Source: Pararhizobium arenae
Lineage (GTDB): Bacteria > Pseudomonadota > Alphaproteobacteria > Rhizobiales > Rhizobiaceae
Assembly (NCBI RefSeq): GCF_001931685.1
Contig: NZ_MOOY01000002.1
Coordinates: forward strand, 124,001 to 188,000
Direction: 5' to 3'
DNA length: 64,000 nucleotides
Positions 1 to 8,135 of this stretch are shown piece by piece. Under the pieces are notes generated by a model. That model searched no databases and was not told the origin of the DNA. It worked only from the letters and a program-made list of their open reading frames with translations. How positions within the stretch are numbered: position 1 is the stretch's first letter; each line of letters starts with the position of its first letter. A program made the position numbers and the translations under genes.

Positions 1-54
1 GTGCTGATCGTCGCAAGCGGACTGGCCGCCCTGAAGGGGGACCGGCCGGCATGA
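1..54 (+). CDS. C-terminal end of an unidentified protein (partial)
   Basis: Frame 1 is open from the window edge to a TGA at 52-54 and gives the last 17 residues of a protein, a short hydrophobic stretch followed by a basic tail (LKGDRPA). This would fit the end of a membrane transporter, but too little is present to name a family. It lies 25 nt before the proC-like gene on the same strand, so the two may be co-transcribed. Confidence 0.45.
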   Translation: MLIVASGLAALKGDRPA

Positions 55-79
55 ATGTAAACTGCAGAGGAGTATCGCG

Positions 80-895
80 ATGACAAACGTGCTTTTGATC
101 GGAGCTGGCAATATGGGGTTCGCCATGTTGCGAACCTGGGTCGGCATCTCCGGTTTCGGTTTATCCGTCGTGGAGATGCATGAGGCTTTTCGCGAGAGAG
201 CGCAGGCTATCGGCGCAGATGCCTATGCCGATCTCTCCGATCTGCCCGCCGGCTACCGAGCCGATGTTATCGTCCTTGCCACCAAACCCCAGACAATCGC
301 CGAGGTTGCCGTGCGCAGCGCGGACCATCTGCGCGAGGGCGGGCTGGTGATTTCCGTTGCGGCGGGTATCACCATCGACACGATTGGCCGGAGCATTGGC
401 AGGGACGCGGCGATCATCCGCGCGATGCCGAACACGCCAGCCGCCATAGCCGAGGGCATGATCGTCTGCTGCGCGAGCCTCCACGCAACGCAGGCGGATC
501 GTAATCGCGCAACGACGCTGCTTTCGGTCGTCGGTCGCGTCGCCTTTGTCGAGGACGAGGATTTGATGGACGCGGTCACGGCGATTTCGGGGTCCGGGCC
601 GGCTTATGTCTTCTACTTCCTGGAAACCTTCAGCGCAGCCGCCCGGTCCCTGGGCCTGTCGGATGATCTTGCGATGACGCTTGCCAAGCAGACTGTTTTC
701 GGTGCCGCGAAGATGGCACTGGACCCGGATGCAGACCCAGCCGACCTGCGGGTGCAGGTGACCAGCCCGAATGGAACGACGGCAGCCGCTCTGTCTGTTT
801 TGATGGATGTCCGACATGGTCTGGCGCCGCTCCTTCAAAACGCGACGGAAGCGGCGCGGCGACGGTCGCGGGAATTGGGCCTGCCGTCATCGTGA
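80..895 (+). CDS. proC: pyrroline-5-carboxylate reductase
   Basis: Probably catalyses the last step of proline synthesis, NAD(P)H-dependent reduction of pyrroline-5-carboxylate, in the cytosol. The 271-residue length is normal for the family. An N-terminal Rossmann motif (GAGNMG, residues 8-13) and the C-terminal family signature are visible: AISGSGPAYV near 168-177 and a VTSPNGTTAAAL stretch near 235, where most members have SPGGTT. The ATG at 80 is preceded by a good AGAGGAG ribosome site at 66-72. Rhizobia often carry several ProC-like paralogues, some acting on other cyclic imines, and the GntR and Lrp regulators just downstream would fit a dedicated amino acid pathway rather than the housekeeping copy. 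Confidence 0.85.
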   Translation: MTNVLLIGAGNMGFAMLRTWVGISGFGLSVVEMHEAFRERAQAIGADAYADLSDLPAGYRADVIVLATKPQTIAEVAVRSADHLREGGLVISVAAGITIDTIGRSIGRDAAIIRAMPNTPAAIAEGMIVCCASLHATQADRNRATTLLSVVGRVAFVEDEDLMDAVTAISGSGPAYVFYFLETFSAAARSLGLSDDLAMTLAKQTVFGAAKMALDPDADPADLRVQVTSPNGTTAAALSVLMDVRHGLAPLLQNATEAARRRSRELGLPSS

Positions 896-939
896 TGCAC
901 CATTTGGCATCCGTGCAAAACGCACGCAGCGCGCCATTG

Positions 940-953
940 CTTCGTACACGAAG
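940..953. promoter_or_regulatory. inverted repeat, candidate GntR operator
   Basis: CTTCG-TACA-CGAAG is a perfect 5-bp inverted repeat, followed by an AT-rich stretch (ATATATATTG) about 50 nt before the GntR gene. FadR-subfamily regulators bind short palindromes of this kind, usually near their own promoter. That this is the operator is inference. Confidence 0.35.
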
Positions 954-1004
954 ATATATATTGAATTAGACTTTTAACCGTTGGTCCCGCGAAAGGAAAT
1001 ATTC

Positions 1005-1655
1005 ATGGCAGTCAGAAAGACCTCCGCCGGCGACTTCATGGCATCCGACGTGCGAAACCGCCTTCGAAGCATGATCCTTGGAGCCGAGCTGAAGCCCGGA
1101 CAGCGGCTTGTGGAAGACGACCTGTGCGAACGTCTGGGGGTCGGGCGTACACCCGTGCGTGAGGCGCTGCTGTTGTTGCAGGGAGAAGGTTTTATCAGCC
1201 GCGAAAGAGGCTGGGTCGTCGAAACGGTGGATCGCAGCCAGGTCAGGGCGATTTTCGAAAGCCGGGCCGCGATCGAGGCCGCCACGGCACGGCTTGCCGC
1301 TCGCCATGCCGAGGCAAGCGAGCTTGATGCCATGGCAGAGCTTGTGGAGGCCATGGAGCCTGGCGAGACACTGACGCGCAGCGAACTGAACAGCCTCAAC
1401 ACCCAGTTCCACAAGACGATTATCGCGGCATCGAAGAATATGTTCCTGGCCCAGTTCCATGAGCGGACCCTGTTTCACTACTGGATGCTGCGCGTGCCGA
1501 TCCTTTTTTCCGAAGCCGAGGTGAGGGAGACCAATCTCCAGCATCGAAGAATTCTTGCGGCGCTGGTCGGTCGCGACGAGGAGGAGGCGGAGAGGGCTGC
1601 CCGCCATCACGTCGAGGCGACGATGGCGATCGTCGAACCAGCCATCGAACTCTAG
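1005..1655 (+). CDS. GntR family transcriptional regulator, FadR/FCD subfamily
   Basis: A cytosolic DNA-binding regulator of 216 residues. Residues about 10-75 form the GntR winged helix (ending in VGRTPVREALLLLQGEGF and a wing), and residues about 85-210 match the all-helical FCD ligand domain (FESRAAIEAATARLAARHA, then histidines and acidic residues that may bind a metal). I chose the ATG at 1005 because a GAAAGGA ribosome site sits at 991-997; a TTG 24 nt upstream is possible. FCD regulators usually respond to organic or amino acids. Its target is probably the adjacent proC-like gene or its own promoter. Confidence 0.85.
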   Translation: MAVRKTSAGDFMASDVRNRLRSMILGAELKPGQRLVEDDLCERLGVGRTPVREALLLLQGEGFISRERGWVVETVDRSQVRAIFESRAAIEAATARLAARHAEASELDAMAELVEAMEPGETLTRSELNSLNTQFHKTIIAASKNMFLAQFHERTLFHYWMLRVPILFSEAEVRETNLQHRRILAALVGRDEEEAERAARHHVEATMAIVEPAIEL

Positions 1656-1716
1656 CTTTTTCTGCAGCACACGGTTCGCCGTCGTTGCCAAACCAGAGAC
1701 ATACAGGGGTGAAGGA

Positions 1717-2184
1717 TTGCCTGATCTCGACAAGACAGACCGCCGCATATTGACGGTCCTTCAATCGGAAGGCCGTATCACCAACAGCGAGCTTGCCCAC
1801 CGTCTCGGTATTCCGCAGACCTCGATGAGCGACCGCTTTCGTCGGCTTCAACGGGATGGCTTCATCACCGGTTTTGGCTGCAGGCTTGATCCGGCGCTGA
1901 TCGGTTTCGATCTCCTCGTCTTCGTTGAGGTTCTGCTGGACAAGACGACGCCGGATGTTTTTGAAAAGTTCGCCCGCGCCGTGCGCCTCGCGCCGGAGGT
2001 GCTGGAGTGCCACATGGTGGCCGGGGGCTTCGATTACCTTATCAAGACAAGGCTGCCGAACATGACGGCGTATCGCCGCTTTCTTGGCGAAGTCGTACTT
2101 GCCTGGCCGGGGGTATGCGAAACGCGCACCTATGCGGTCATGGAGGAGATCAAGACCGACGGAGCCTTGCCGCTATTTCTGTAG
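1717..2184 (+). CDS. Lrp/AsnC family transcriptional regulator
   Basis: A 155-residue feast/famine regulator. Residues 1-60 hold the AsnC-type helix-turn-helix (LDKTDRRILTVLQSEGRI, then IPQTSMSDRFRRLQRDGFI) and residues about 65-150 the RAM ligand-binding domain (VLECHMVAGGFDYLIKTRL). The reading frame continues upstream of the family's usual start, so I place the start at TTG 1717, with AGGGG seven nt before it. The length then equals that of Lrp or PutR. Lrp paralogues next to proline genes often sense proline or another amino acid, which is plausible here. The gene ends at a strong terminator shared with the liv operon. Confidence 0.8.
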   Translation: MPDLDKTDRRILTVLQSEGRITNSELAHRLGIPQTSMSDRFRRLQRDGFITGFGCRLDPALIGFDLLVFVEVLLDKTTPDVFEKFARAVRLAPEVLECHMVAGGFDYLIKTRLPNMTAYRRFLGEVVLAWPGVCETRTYAVMEEIKTDGALPLFL

Positions 2185-2193
2185 CGGTGATTG

Positions 2194-2218
2194 GAAAAGG
2201 GGCGCTGCGCCCCTTTTC
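2194..2218. terminator. bidirectional Rho-independent terminator between Lrp and livF
   Basis: GAAAAGGGGCG, a 3-nt loop, then CGCCCCTTTTC make a perfect 11-bp stem that ends in a T-run on either strand. It sits between the convergent Lrp gene (ends 2184) and livF (ends 2251) and would stop transcription from both sides. Confidence 0.9.
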
Positions 2219-2250
2219 TGCATTTCAGGTCCTGTGATGCTCCTGCGTGC

Positions 2251-2979
2251 TCAGGCTGCGGGCTCTATCTCGGCCCCCAGATAGAGCTTACGCATGGCCG
2301 GGTCGTCGAGCAGGTCACGGGCGCTGGCCGTCAGGGCCACCTGTCCCAGCGACAGGACATAGGCGCGATCGGCGATGCCCAGCGCTTCGAAGGCATTCTG
2401 TTCGACCATCAGGATGCACAGGTTCTCAGTGTCGCGGATCACCGCGATGGCATCGAAGACCTCGTGCATCATCAGCGGCGACAGGCCGGCGGAAGGCTCG
2501 TCCAGCAAAAGAATCTCCGGGCCGGCCATCAGCGCCCGCGACAGCGACAGGATCTGCCGCTCGCCGCCCGAAAGCGCCGACGCCTTGCGGTTCTTTTTGC
2601 TGGCAAGCGCCGGATACTGCCGCATCAGGGCATCGAAGCGCTTTTCCTTTTCCTGTCTGCCCAGCAGCCGCGCGCCCAGCATGATATTTTCAGATACGCT
2701 CAGCGTGCCGAACACGTTGTCGGTCTGCGGCACATAGCCGACCTTGTGGTGGCGCACTTTTTCATGGATCGGAACGCTGGCCACGTCCGTTCCATCAAAG
2801 GTGATCGTGCCGGCGCGCGGGCGCACATAGCCGGCAATCGTTTTCAGAAGGGTCGACTTGCCGCAGCCGTTCGGCCCGAGAATGGTCACGATCTCCCGGC
2901 GGTTCGCCGTCAGCGAAATGCCGGTGAGAATATCGGCACCATCACCATAACCAGCGCGAATGTTTGTTGCTTCGATCAT
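2251..2979 (-). CDS. livF: branched-chain amino acid ABC transporter ATPase LivF
   Basis: One of two ATP-hydrolysing subunits of a HAAT-family importer for leucine-type or other hydrophobic amino acids or amides. The 242 residues show Walker A (GPNGCGKST), a Q-loop region, the signature LSGGERQ and Walker B (ILLLDEPSAGL). The start at 2979 overlaps the livG stop as ATGA, indicating translational coupling, although the frame is open further upstream. Last gene of livJHMGF. Confidence 0.9.
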   Translation of the reverse strand: MIEATNIRAGYGDGADILTGISLTANRREIVTILGPNGCGKSTLLKTIAGYVRPRAGTITFDGTDVASVPIHEKVRHHKVGYVPQTDNVFGTLSVSENIMLGARLLGRQEKEKRFDALMRQYPALASKKNRKASALSGGERQILSLSRALMAGPEILLLDEPSAGLSPLMMHEVFDAIAVIRDTENLCILMVEQNAFEALGIADRAYVLSLGQVALTASARDLLDDPAMRKLYLGAEIEPAA

Positions 2980-3734
2980 AGCGCAGTCTTTCCCTTTTCC
3001 ACGGCCTTGCCGAGATAGGCCTCGACAACCCGCGGGTTGTCTTCGAGTTCGTGCGGAGCGCAATCGGCAATGATCTCGCCGCGATCGAGAACCACGCAGC
3101 GCGAGCAAAGGTCGCGAATGAAGAGCATGTCGTGCTCCACCACCCGAATGGCGACGCCCGCATCCCGGTAACGCTTGAGGATCGTGACCATGTCGGCCCT
3201 CAGATTGGGGTGAACGCCGGCGGTCGGCTCATCCAGGCAGAGAAGCTTCGGCTTGCTGCGAAGTGCTGTTGCCACGGAAAGCAGCTTATTCTGCCCGCCG
3301 GAAAGGGCTGCCGCCGGCAGATCGGCCACATGCGTCAGCCGGAAGGCTTCCAGCAATGTCTCCAGTTCCTCGTCGAACCGAAAGGCCGAGAAGATGGAGC
3401 CGAGCCCCGCCTTGCTGCTGGCACCGGCCTGCAGCACCTCGCGAACCGTCATCTTGTGCGGCATCGACGGCAGCTGGAAGGTGCGCACGAGGCCGTGTGC
3501 CGTCGCCCGCTGCGGTGAGGCATTGGTAATGTCGGCATCGGCAAGGCGGATGCTGCCGCCATCGGCCGGCAGGAAACCGGAGATGACATTGAGCGCGGTG
3601 CTCTTGCCGGACCCGTTGGGGCCGAGCAGGCCGACGATCTCGCCGGGTGCGATGCTGAAGTCGACGGCGTCCAGAACGCGGTGCGCACCGAAGGACTTCG
3701 AGACGCCTTTGATATCGAGAAGCTTAGCGGCCAC
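2976..3734 (-). CDS. livG: branched-chain amino acid ABC transporter ATPase LivG
   Basis: Second ATPase of the importer, 252 residues. Walker A is GPNGSGKST, the signature is LSGGQNKL (a variant of LSGGQ-R/Q, as is common in LivG), and Walker B is LLCLDEPTAGVHP. The C-terminal extension with LDRGEIIADCAPHELEDNPRV is typical of LivG. The start codon is GTG at 3734 and overlaps the livM end by 11 nt, so the operon is tightly coupled. Confidence 0.9.
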   Translation of the reverse strand: MAAKLLDIKGVSKSFGAHRVLDAVDFSIAPGEIVGLLGPNGSGKSTALNVISGFLPADGGSIRLADADITNASPQRATAHGLVRTFQLPSMPHKMTVREVLQAGASSKAGLGSIFSAFRFDEELETLLEAFRLTHVADLPAAALSGGQNKLLSVATALRSKPKLLCLDEPTAGVHPNLRADMVTILKRYRDAGVAIRVVEHDMLFIRDLCSRCVVLDRGEIIADCAPHELEDNPRVVEAYLGKAVEKGKTAL

Positions 3735-4614
3735 GGCTGCCTCCTACCTTTTCGGGGAACAGGCCCTTTGGGCGCCAGAGAAGGAAGGCCAGCAGACCGC
3801 CGCCGACGATGACGAGCCGTGCGGCTGCGACGAAATCGGTTGGCAGGTCGAGCGCATCCTTGACGAACGGAACATAGGCCATGGCGAACTGCATGACGAT
3901 GGCGCCGGCGACCACGCCCCAATTGTTGCCGATCCCGCCGATGATCACCATCGACCAGATCAGGAAGGTTTCGGGAGACATCAGCTGATCCGGGCCGACG
4001 AAGGTCAGGTAGTGCGCATACAGGAAGCCGGCAAAGGCGGCGATGGCGCCGCTGATCAGCATGACCGTGCGGCGAATGGCATCGAGATCGTAACCGAGCG
4101 AGCGGGCGAGCTGCGGCTCTTCGCGCATCAGCTTCATCGCAAGCCCGAACGCGCTTTTGACGATGCGTTGGCAGATGAACCAAGCCAGCACGAGGACGAG
4201 TGCATAGAGCGCGAGGCGCGGCACGCCGTCATAAGGCTTCAGGTCTGCAAACAGCAGCGGAAGACCGGATATGCCCTGTGCGCCGCCCGTCAGCGCCTGT
4301 TCGTTGGTAATCGAGATGCGTAGGATCTCGGCGATCGAAAGAGTGGCGATACCCCAGTAATCGCTGGAGAGCTTGCGACCAAGGCGGGCGTAGAACAGCG
4401 CCAGAAGCGCTGCCATGGCGAGGCCGGCGGGCAGGCCGGCAAGGGGATGCCAGCCCATGCCGCTGGCCAGCGCCGCCCCGTAGGTGCCGCAGCCGAAGAG
4501 CGCGATCAGGCCGAAATTGACAAGACCGGTGAAGCCGGCCTGCAGATTGAGGCTGAGCGCCAGTACACCGTAGAGGCAGGCGATCGAAGCCACATGGATG
4601 AAGAAATCAAACAC
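3724..4614 (-). CDS. livM: branched-chain amino acid ABC transporter permease LivM
   Basis: Inner-membrane permease of 296 residues with about 8-9 hydrophobic segments and the family core LALSLNLQAGFTGLVNFG near the N terminus and a conserved G-G-x-G-N-N-W-G loop near the C terminus. The frame is open further upstream in low-complexity sequence, so I place the start at GTG 4614, where an AGGT ribosome site precedes it and the N terminus matches the family (VFDFFIHVASIACLYG). It overlaps livH by 8 nt and forms a heterodimer with LivH. Confidence 0.88.
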   Translation of the reverse strand: MFDFFIHVASIACLYGVLALSLNLQAGFTGLVNFGLIALFGCGTYGAALASGMGWHPLAGLPAGLAMAALLALFYARLGRKLSSDYWGIATLSIAEILRISITNEQALTGGAQGISGLPLLFADLKPYDGVPRLALYALVLVLAWFICQRIVKSAFGLAMKLMREEPQLARSLGYDLDAIRRTVMLISGAIAAFAGFLYAHYLTFVGPDQLMSPETFLIWSMVIIGGIGNNWGVVAGAIVMQFAMAYVPFVKDALDLPTDFVAAARLVIVGGGLLAFLLWRPKGLFPEKVGGSRGR

Positions 4615-5500
4615 GGTTGACCTCGCTGGTAAACAGGCCGCGGGGGCGGAAAAGCAAGAACACCACGAGGATGGCAAAGGATGCGACCGGAGCGTAGCTC
4701 GCCGGCAGGAAGTAGAAATCCTCGCCGATGAAGGGCCCGATATTGGTGTTGGTGATGACGGTTTCGGCGGCTGCGATGACGATCGCGCCGACGACCGCAC
4801 CGAGCGCATTGCCAAGGCCCCCCAGGATGGCGGCGGCGAAGACCGGCAGCATCATGTTGGTGCCAAGGTCGATGCTGACGCTGCCGCGCATGGCAAGCGT
4901 GATGCCGCCGAGGGCGGCGAGCATGCCGGAAAGGAAAACGACGATATTGGTGACGCGGCGCGTATCGATGCCTGTTGCGGCGGCAAGCACGCCGTTGGTT
5001 GCCGTTGCGCGCATCTCGCGGCCAAGGCTGGTCCTGAACAGGATAAGTGCGAACAGGCCGAGCGCGACCGTGGTGAGAACGAGCGTCGTGACCTGATGAT
5101 CGGTGATCCGCGCGCCGAGGATGCGCATGGCCGGAGAGACCTGCAGTTTGAAACGGTAGGCCGTCGGGCCGTAGGCCAACAGGAAGACAGCCGAGAGGAT
5201 CATGCTGAGCGCCAGTGAGCCGATCAGGGCAATGGCGGAGTCGGATTTCAGCAGGCGCTCGAAGATCAGGATATTGAAGACCACGGCGAGAAGGCCGACG
5301 AACAGCGCGGAGGCGAAGCCGGCGACAAGGAGCGGCAGGCCGGCGGCATGCAGCGACATGGCAACGAAGGCGCCGACCACGGCATATTGTACGAGCGCGA
5401 CATTGGGAAACTTGATCAGGGAGTAAACGGCGCTCAAAGCAACGGCGATAAGGGCCAGATCGACGGACCTGATCAGGACGTCGAAGAGGAATTGGAACAT
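4607..5500 (-). CDS. livH: branched-chain amino acid ABC transporter permease LivH
   Basis: Partner permease of LivM, 297 residues, with multiple membrane spans and typical LivH blocks (LIAVALSAVYSLIKFPNVALVQ near residue 15-35, GGLGNALGAVVGA near 230). The ATG at 5500 gives the normal family N terminus. A 153-nt gap containing a terminator-like hairpin separates it from livJ, so permease and ATPase mRNA is probably less abundant than livJ mRNA. Confidence 0.88.
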   Translation of the reverse strand: MFQFLFDVLIRSVDLALIAVALSAVYSLIKFPNVALVQYAVVGAFVAMSLHAAGLPLLVAGFASALFVGLLAVVFNILIFERLLKSDSAIALIGSLALSMILSAVFLLAYGPTAYRFKLQVSPAMRILGARITDHQVTTLVLTTVALGLFALILFRTSLGREMRATATNGVLAAATGIDTRRVTNIVVFLSGMLAALGGITLAMRGSVSIDLGTNMMLPVFAAAILGGLGNALGAVVGAIVIAAAETVITNTNIGPFIGEDFYFLPASYAPVASFAILVVFLLFRPRGLFTSEVNRV

Positions 5501-5612
5501 GGACTTTTCCGTCTGCGCAATCCCGGCGGAGGCTGCGGCGCTCGACCCGGCATTGTGTGAAAGGGAAGGGGTCGTGCAGCCTGCGATCGGGCGATGCTGC
5601 AGACCGGAATAA

Positions 5613-5643
5613 AAGTGCCCGCCGCGATCGCGGTCGGGCACTT
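5613..5643 (-). terminator. intercistronic stem-loop after livJ, partial terminator
   Basis: On the minus strand AAGTGCCCG pairs with CGGGCACTT, with an inner CCGCGA/TCGCGG stem, and the sequence continues TTTTATT. It lies about 10 nt after the livJ stop. The stem plus T-run is a classic attenuating terminator or RNase barrier that favours the binding-protein message over livHMGF. Confidence 0.7.
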
Positions 5644-5653
5644 CCGGGATCAA

Positions 5654-6769
5654 TCAATCGTAGGCGACGAGATTTTCGCCTTCGACCTTGAACTTCAGGT
5701 AGGGCTGATGGGTGCGCTGCCCGTCCGCGTCGAGCTTGATCTCGCCGGTCGCCCCCTTGAGGCCTTCCTTGCCCAAGTCCTCGATGGCCTTGAGGACCGC
5801 CGCCTTGTCGGTGCTGCCGGCCTTGTTGAGAGCTGCTGCGGCGAAGAGAACGGCGTCATGCGCATAGCCGCCATAGGCCGACAGGAAGGTCTCGCCATAG
5901 GTCTTTTCGTATTCGGTCTTGTAGGCGTCACCGCCTTCGCCGATGTAGCCGACATCCATGCCGATCAGGCCCGCCTTGAAATCGGCCGGCGTATCCTTGT
6001 TCATCATGGTGATGAGGATCGAATACCACGGCTTGCCTTCCTGCAGACCGAGTTCGAACGCTTCCTGCATGATGAGAGCGCCTTCTGTGCCGTAGGCGGT
6101 GAAGACATAGGCGTCGGGTGCGGCGGCCTCGACCTGCTGCAACTCGCGGCGATAGGTGGACTGGCCGATCGTGTACATGACGGTGGTAGCGACTTCGCCG
6201 CCCTTGGCGGTGAAATGCTTCTTGAACTCTTCGGCGACGCCCTGGCCGAAGGCATTGTTCATGGCCAGCACGGCGACCTTCTTCCAGCCGTGATCGATCA
6301 CGTCCTGGGCGGCGAACTCGGTCGAAACGTTGTCGAGTCCGACGACGCTGTAGGAGGTTGCGCCGATGCCGCGCACAAGGCCGCTGGTGGAGGCCGGATT
6401 GATATGCGGCATGCCTTCCTGAACCAGATACTGGCCGAGCGGAATGGTGTTGCCGGAGGAGTATTCGCCGATGACGATCGGCACCTTGTCGACGGAGACG
6501 AGCTTCTTAGCTGCGTCGATCGCCGTCTGCGGCTTGCCGCCTGAATCCTCGACGAGGACTTTCAGCTGCTTGCCGAGAACCCCGCCATTGGCGTTGATCT
6601 CCTTGACGGCGAGTTCGATGCCGCGGCTCTGGTCCTTGCCGGTGGTGGCGCTGGCGCCCGAAAGCGGAATGACCGCGCCGATGGTGATGTCTTCGGCTCT
6701 GACCGGTGCAGTGGCCACGAGACCGGCGAATACCGCCGCAAAGGTTGCACCAATTGCAATTTTCTTCAT
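5654..6769 (-). CDS. livJ: branched-chain amino acid ABC transporter periplasmic binding protein
   Basis: Periplasmic receptor of 371 residues with a Sec signal peptide (MKKIAIGATFAAVFAGLVATAPVRA, cleavage probably after ARA-like VRA at 25) and the type I periplasmic-binding fold of the LivJ family (ITIGAVIPLSGASATTGKDQ, GYAHDAVLFAAAAL near the C terminus). The ligand cannot be read from sequence; rhizobial LivJ paralogues bind leucine-type amino acids, amides or urea. First gene of livJHMGF, transcribed from the 190-nt gap between it and the LacI gene. Confidence 0.88.
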   Translation of the reverse strand: MKKIAIGATFAAVFAGLVATAPVRAEDITIGAVIPLSGASATTGKDQSRGIELAVKEINANGGVLGKQLKVLVEDSGGKPQTAIDAAKKLVSVDKVPIVIGEYSSGNTIPLGQYLVQEGMPHINPASTSGLVRGIGATSYSVVGLDNVSTEFAAQDVIDHGWKKVAVLAMNNAFGQGVAEEFKKHFTAKGGEVATTVMYTIGQSTYRRELQQVEAAAPDAYVFTAYGTEGALIMQEAFELGLQEGKPWYSILITMMNKDTPADFKAGLIGMDVGYIGEGGDAYKTEYEKTYGETFLSAYGGYAHDAVLFAAAALNKAGSTDKAAVLKAIEDLGKEGLKGATGEIKLDADGQRTHQPYLKFKVEGENLVAYD

Positions 6770-6959
6770 TTTTACCCCTCTTTCCGTTGTCTAACGGGAC
6801 GGGGCGAATCCTAGGCTGAAGCCGTTCGTAGCTATATACGAGATATTCAGCGATGGCCGAGGATCCTACGGGGCCTTGCACCTAGCGTTGCTTAATCTAC
6901 GAGCTGGCTTTGCCTTTCCCGCGAAAGGACATCCAGGTCCGCATATACCAGACCCATCA

Positions 6960-7985
6960 TCAGGCGGTACGACGCAAAACGACCGTTGGCGGGACGAGGA
7001 TATGCCGCGCCTCTTCTCGCCCCTCGATGCGGCTGAGCACGAGTTCGCTGGCGTGAAGCCCAAGCGCCTGCGGGTTCTGGTTCAGGCTTGAGAGGCCGAC
7101 AAAGGGTAGGCGTGCGGTTTCGCAATCGTCGTAGCCGATGATGGCGAGTTCGCCGGGCACATCGACCCCGGCCTCGTGGCACGCCGCCATCAGGGGAAGG
7201 GCATCCAGATCAGACCAGACGAACATCGCGCGGGGCCTGTTTTCCTGGCGGAGCAGATTTACCAGTTCCTGCTCGCGCCGTTCAGGTTCGTGAGACAGTC
7301 TCATGATTCGTGTTCGATCGCCGAGGCCGAGCCGCGCCATGGCGCTCCTGTAACCGGCTTCTCGCGCCACCGACACAACGGAAGCTGGGCTCTGTCCACC
7401 GAAATAGCTCAGCATGGCAATGTCACTGTGGCCACGAGCCGCCAACGCCTCGACAGCCATCTCGGCGCCACGCATGTCGTCCGAGTTAACGGTGTCGTAA
7501 ACACGGGCCTGCGGCTCGTGATGGGCAAGGACGACGATCGGGATCTGCTTGGCATATTCCGCGATCACGGCACCCGAAATCTGTGGGCCGATCAAAATCA
7601 GACCATCCATGCGGGTGTCGATCATGGACTCGATCATCGATGTCTCGATTTTCATCGCGGCCCGTCCGACCCCGACCATCGACTTGTAGCTGACCTTGTC
7701 GAGCCCGGCATCGATGCTCTCCAGCAGGACGGGGACGAAAGGATTGACCAGTTCGACGACCAAGATGCCAACAGTATAGGTCCGGCCACGCATCGCTCGG
7801 GCGGCGGTCGAGGGACGATACTTCAACAGGTCGATCGAGCTTTCCACCTTGGCCCGCAGGGCTCCCGATACCCCGTAGGCATTGCGTAAAACCTTGGAAA
7901 CCGCGGCCACCGAAACGCCTGCATGCTCGGCGACATGGCGGATCGTCACACGATCCGTGGAAGTGCCAAGCTTTTGTTTTTCCAT
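6960..7985 (-). CDS. LacI family transcriptional regulator
   Basis: A 341-residue repressor-type protein. Residues 12-60 hold the LacI helix-turn-helix (VTIRHVAEHAGVSVAAVSKVLRN) and a hinge, and residues about 68-335 a sugar-binding PBP1-like effector domain (GILVVELVNPFVPVLLESID). The ATG at 7985 was chosen because the DNA-binding domain begins just after it. It is divergent from the rhamnosidase and sugar importer genes, with an AAGCGCTT half-palindrome between, so it most likely controls them in response to a rhamnose-containing sugar. Confidence 0.9.
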   Translation of the reverse strand: MEKQKLGTSTDRVTIRHVAEHAGVSVAAVSKVLRNAYGVSGALRAKVESSIDLLKYRPSTAARAMRGRTYTVGILVVELVNPFVPVLLESIDAGLDKVSYKSMVGVGRAAMKIETSMIESMIDTRMDGLILIGPQISGAVIAEYAKQIPIVVLAHHEPQARVYDTVNSDDMRGAEMAVEALAARGHSDIAMLSYFGGQSPASVVSVAREAGYRSAMARLGLGDRTRIMRLSHEPERREQELVNLLRQENRPRAMFVWSDLDALPLMAACHEAGVDVPGELAIIGYDDCETARLPFVGLSSLNQNPQALGLHASELVLSRIEGREEARHILVPPTVVLRRTA

Positions 7986-8007
7986 CGGTAATCTCGTCTG
8001 CCTGTAA

Positions 8008-8084
8008 TGATCTCGATCACTATATGCAAAAAGCGCTTGCGCGGCAAATGAGTTTGTAGAATGATACACATAGAACGATACACA
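8008..8084. promoter_or_regulatory. divergent control region with LacI-type operator and repeats
   Basis: Three elements sit between the LacI gene and the GH78 gene. TGATC-TC-GATCA is a perfect inverted repeat at 8008-8019. AAGCGCTT at 8031-8038 is a perfect palindrome of the LacI-family type. GATACACA occurs twice as a direct repeat, at 8063-8070 and 8077-8084, spaced 14 bp. The AAGCGCTT site is the best candidate for the LacI operator. Confidence 0.55.
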
Positions 8085-8135
8085 AAATACCGATCGCGGC
8101 GACACGCGATGCTGCAGACGGAGGGGCAGGCACCG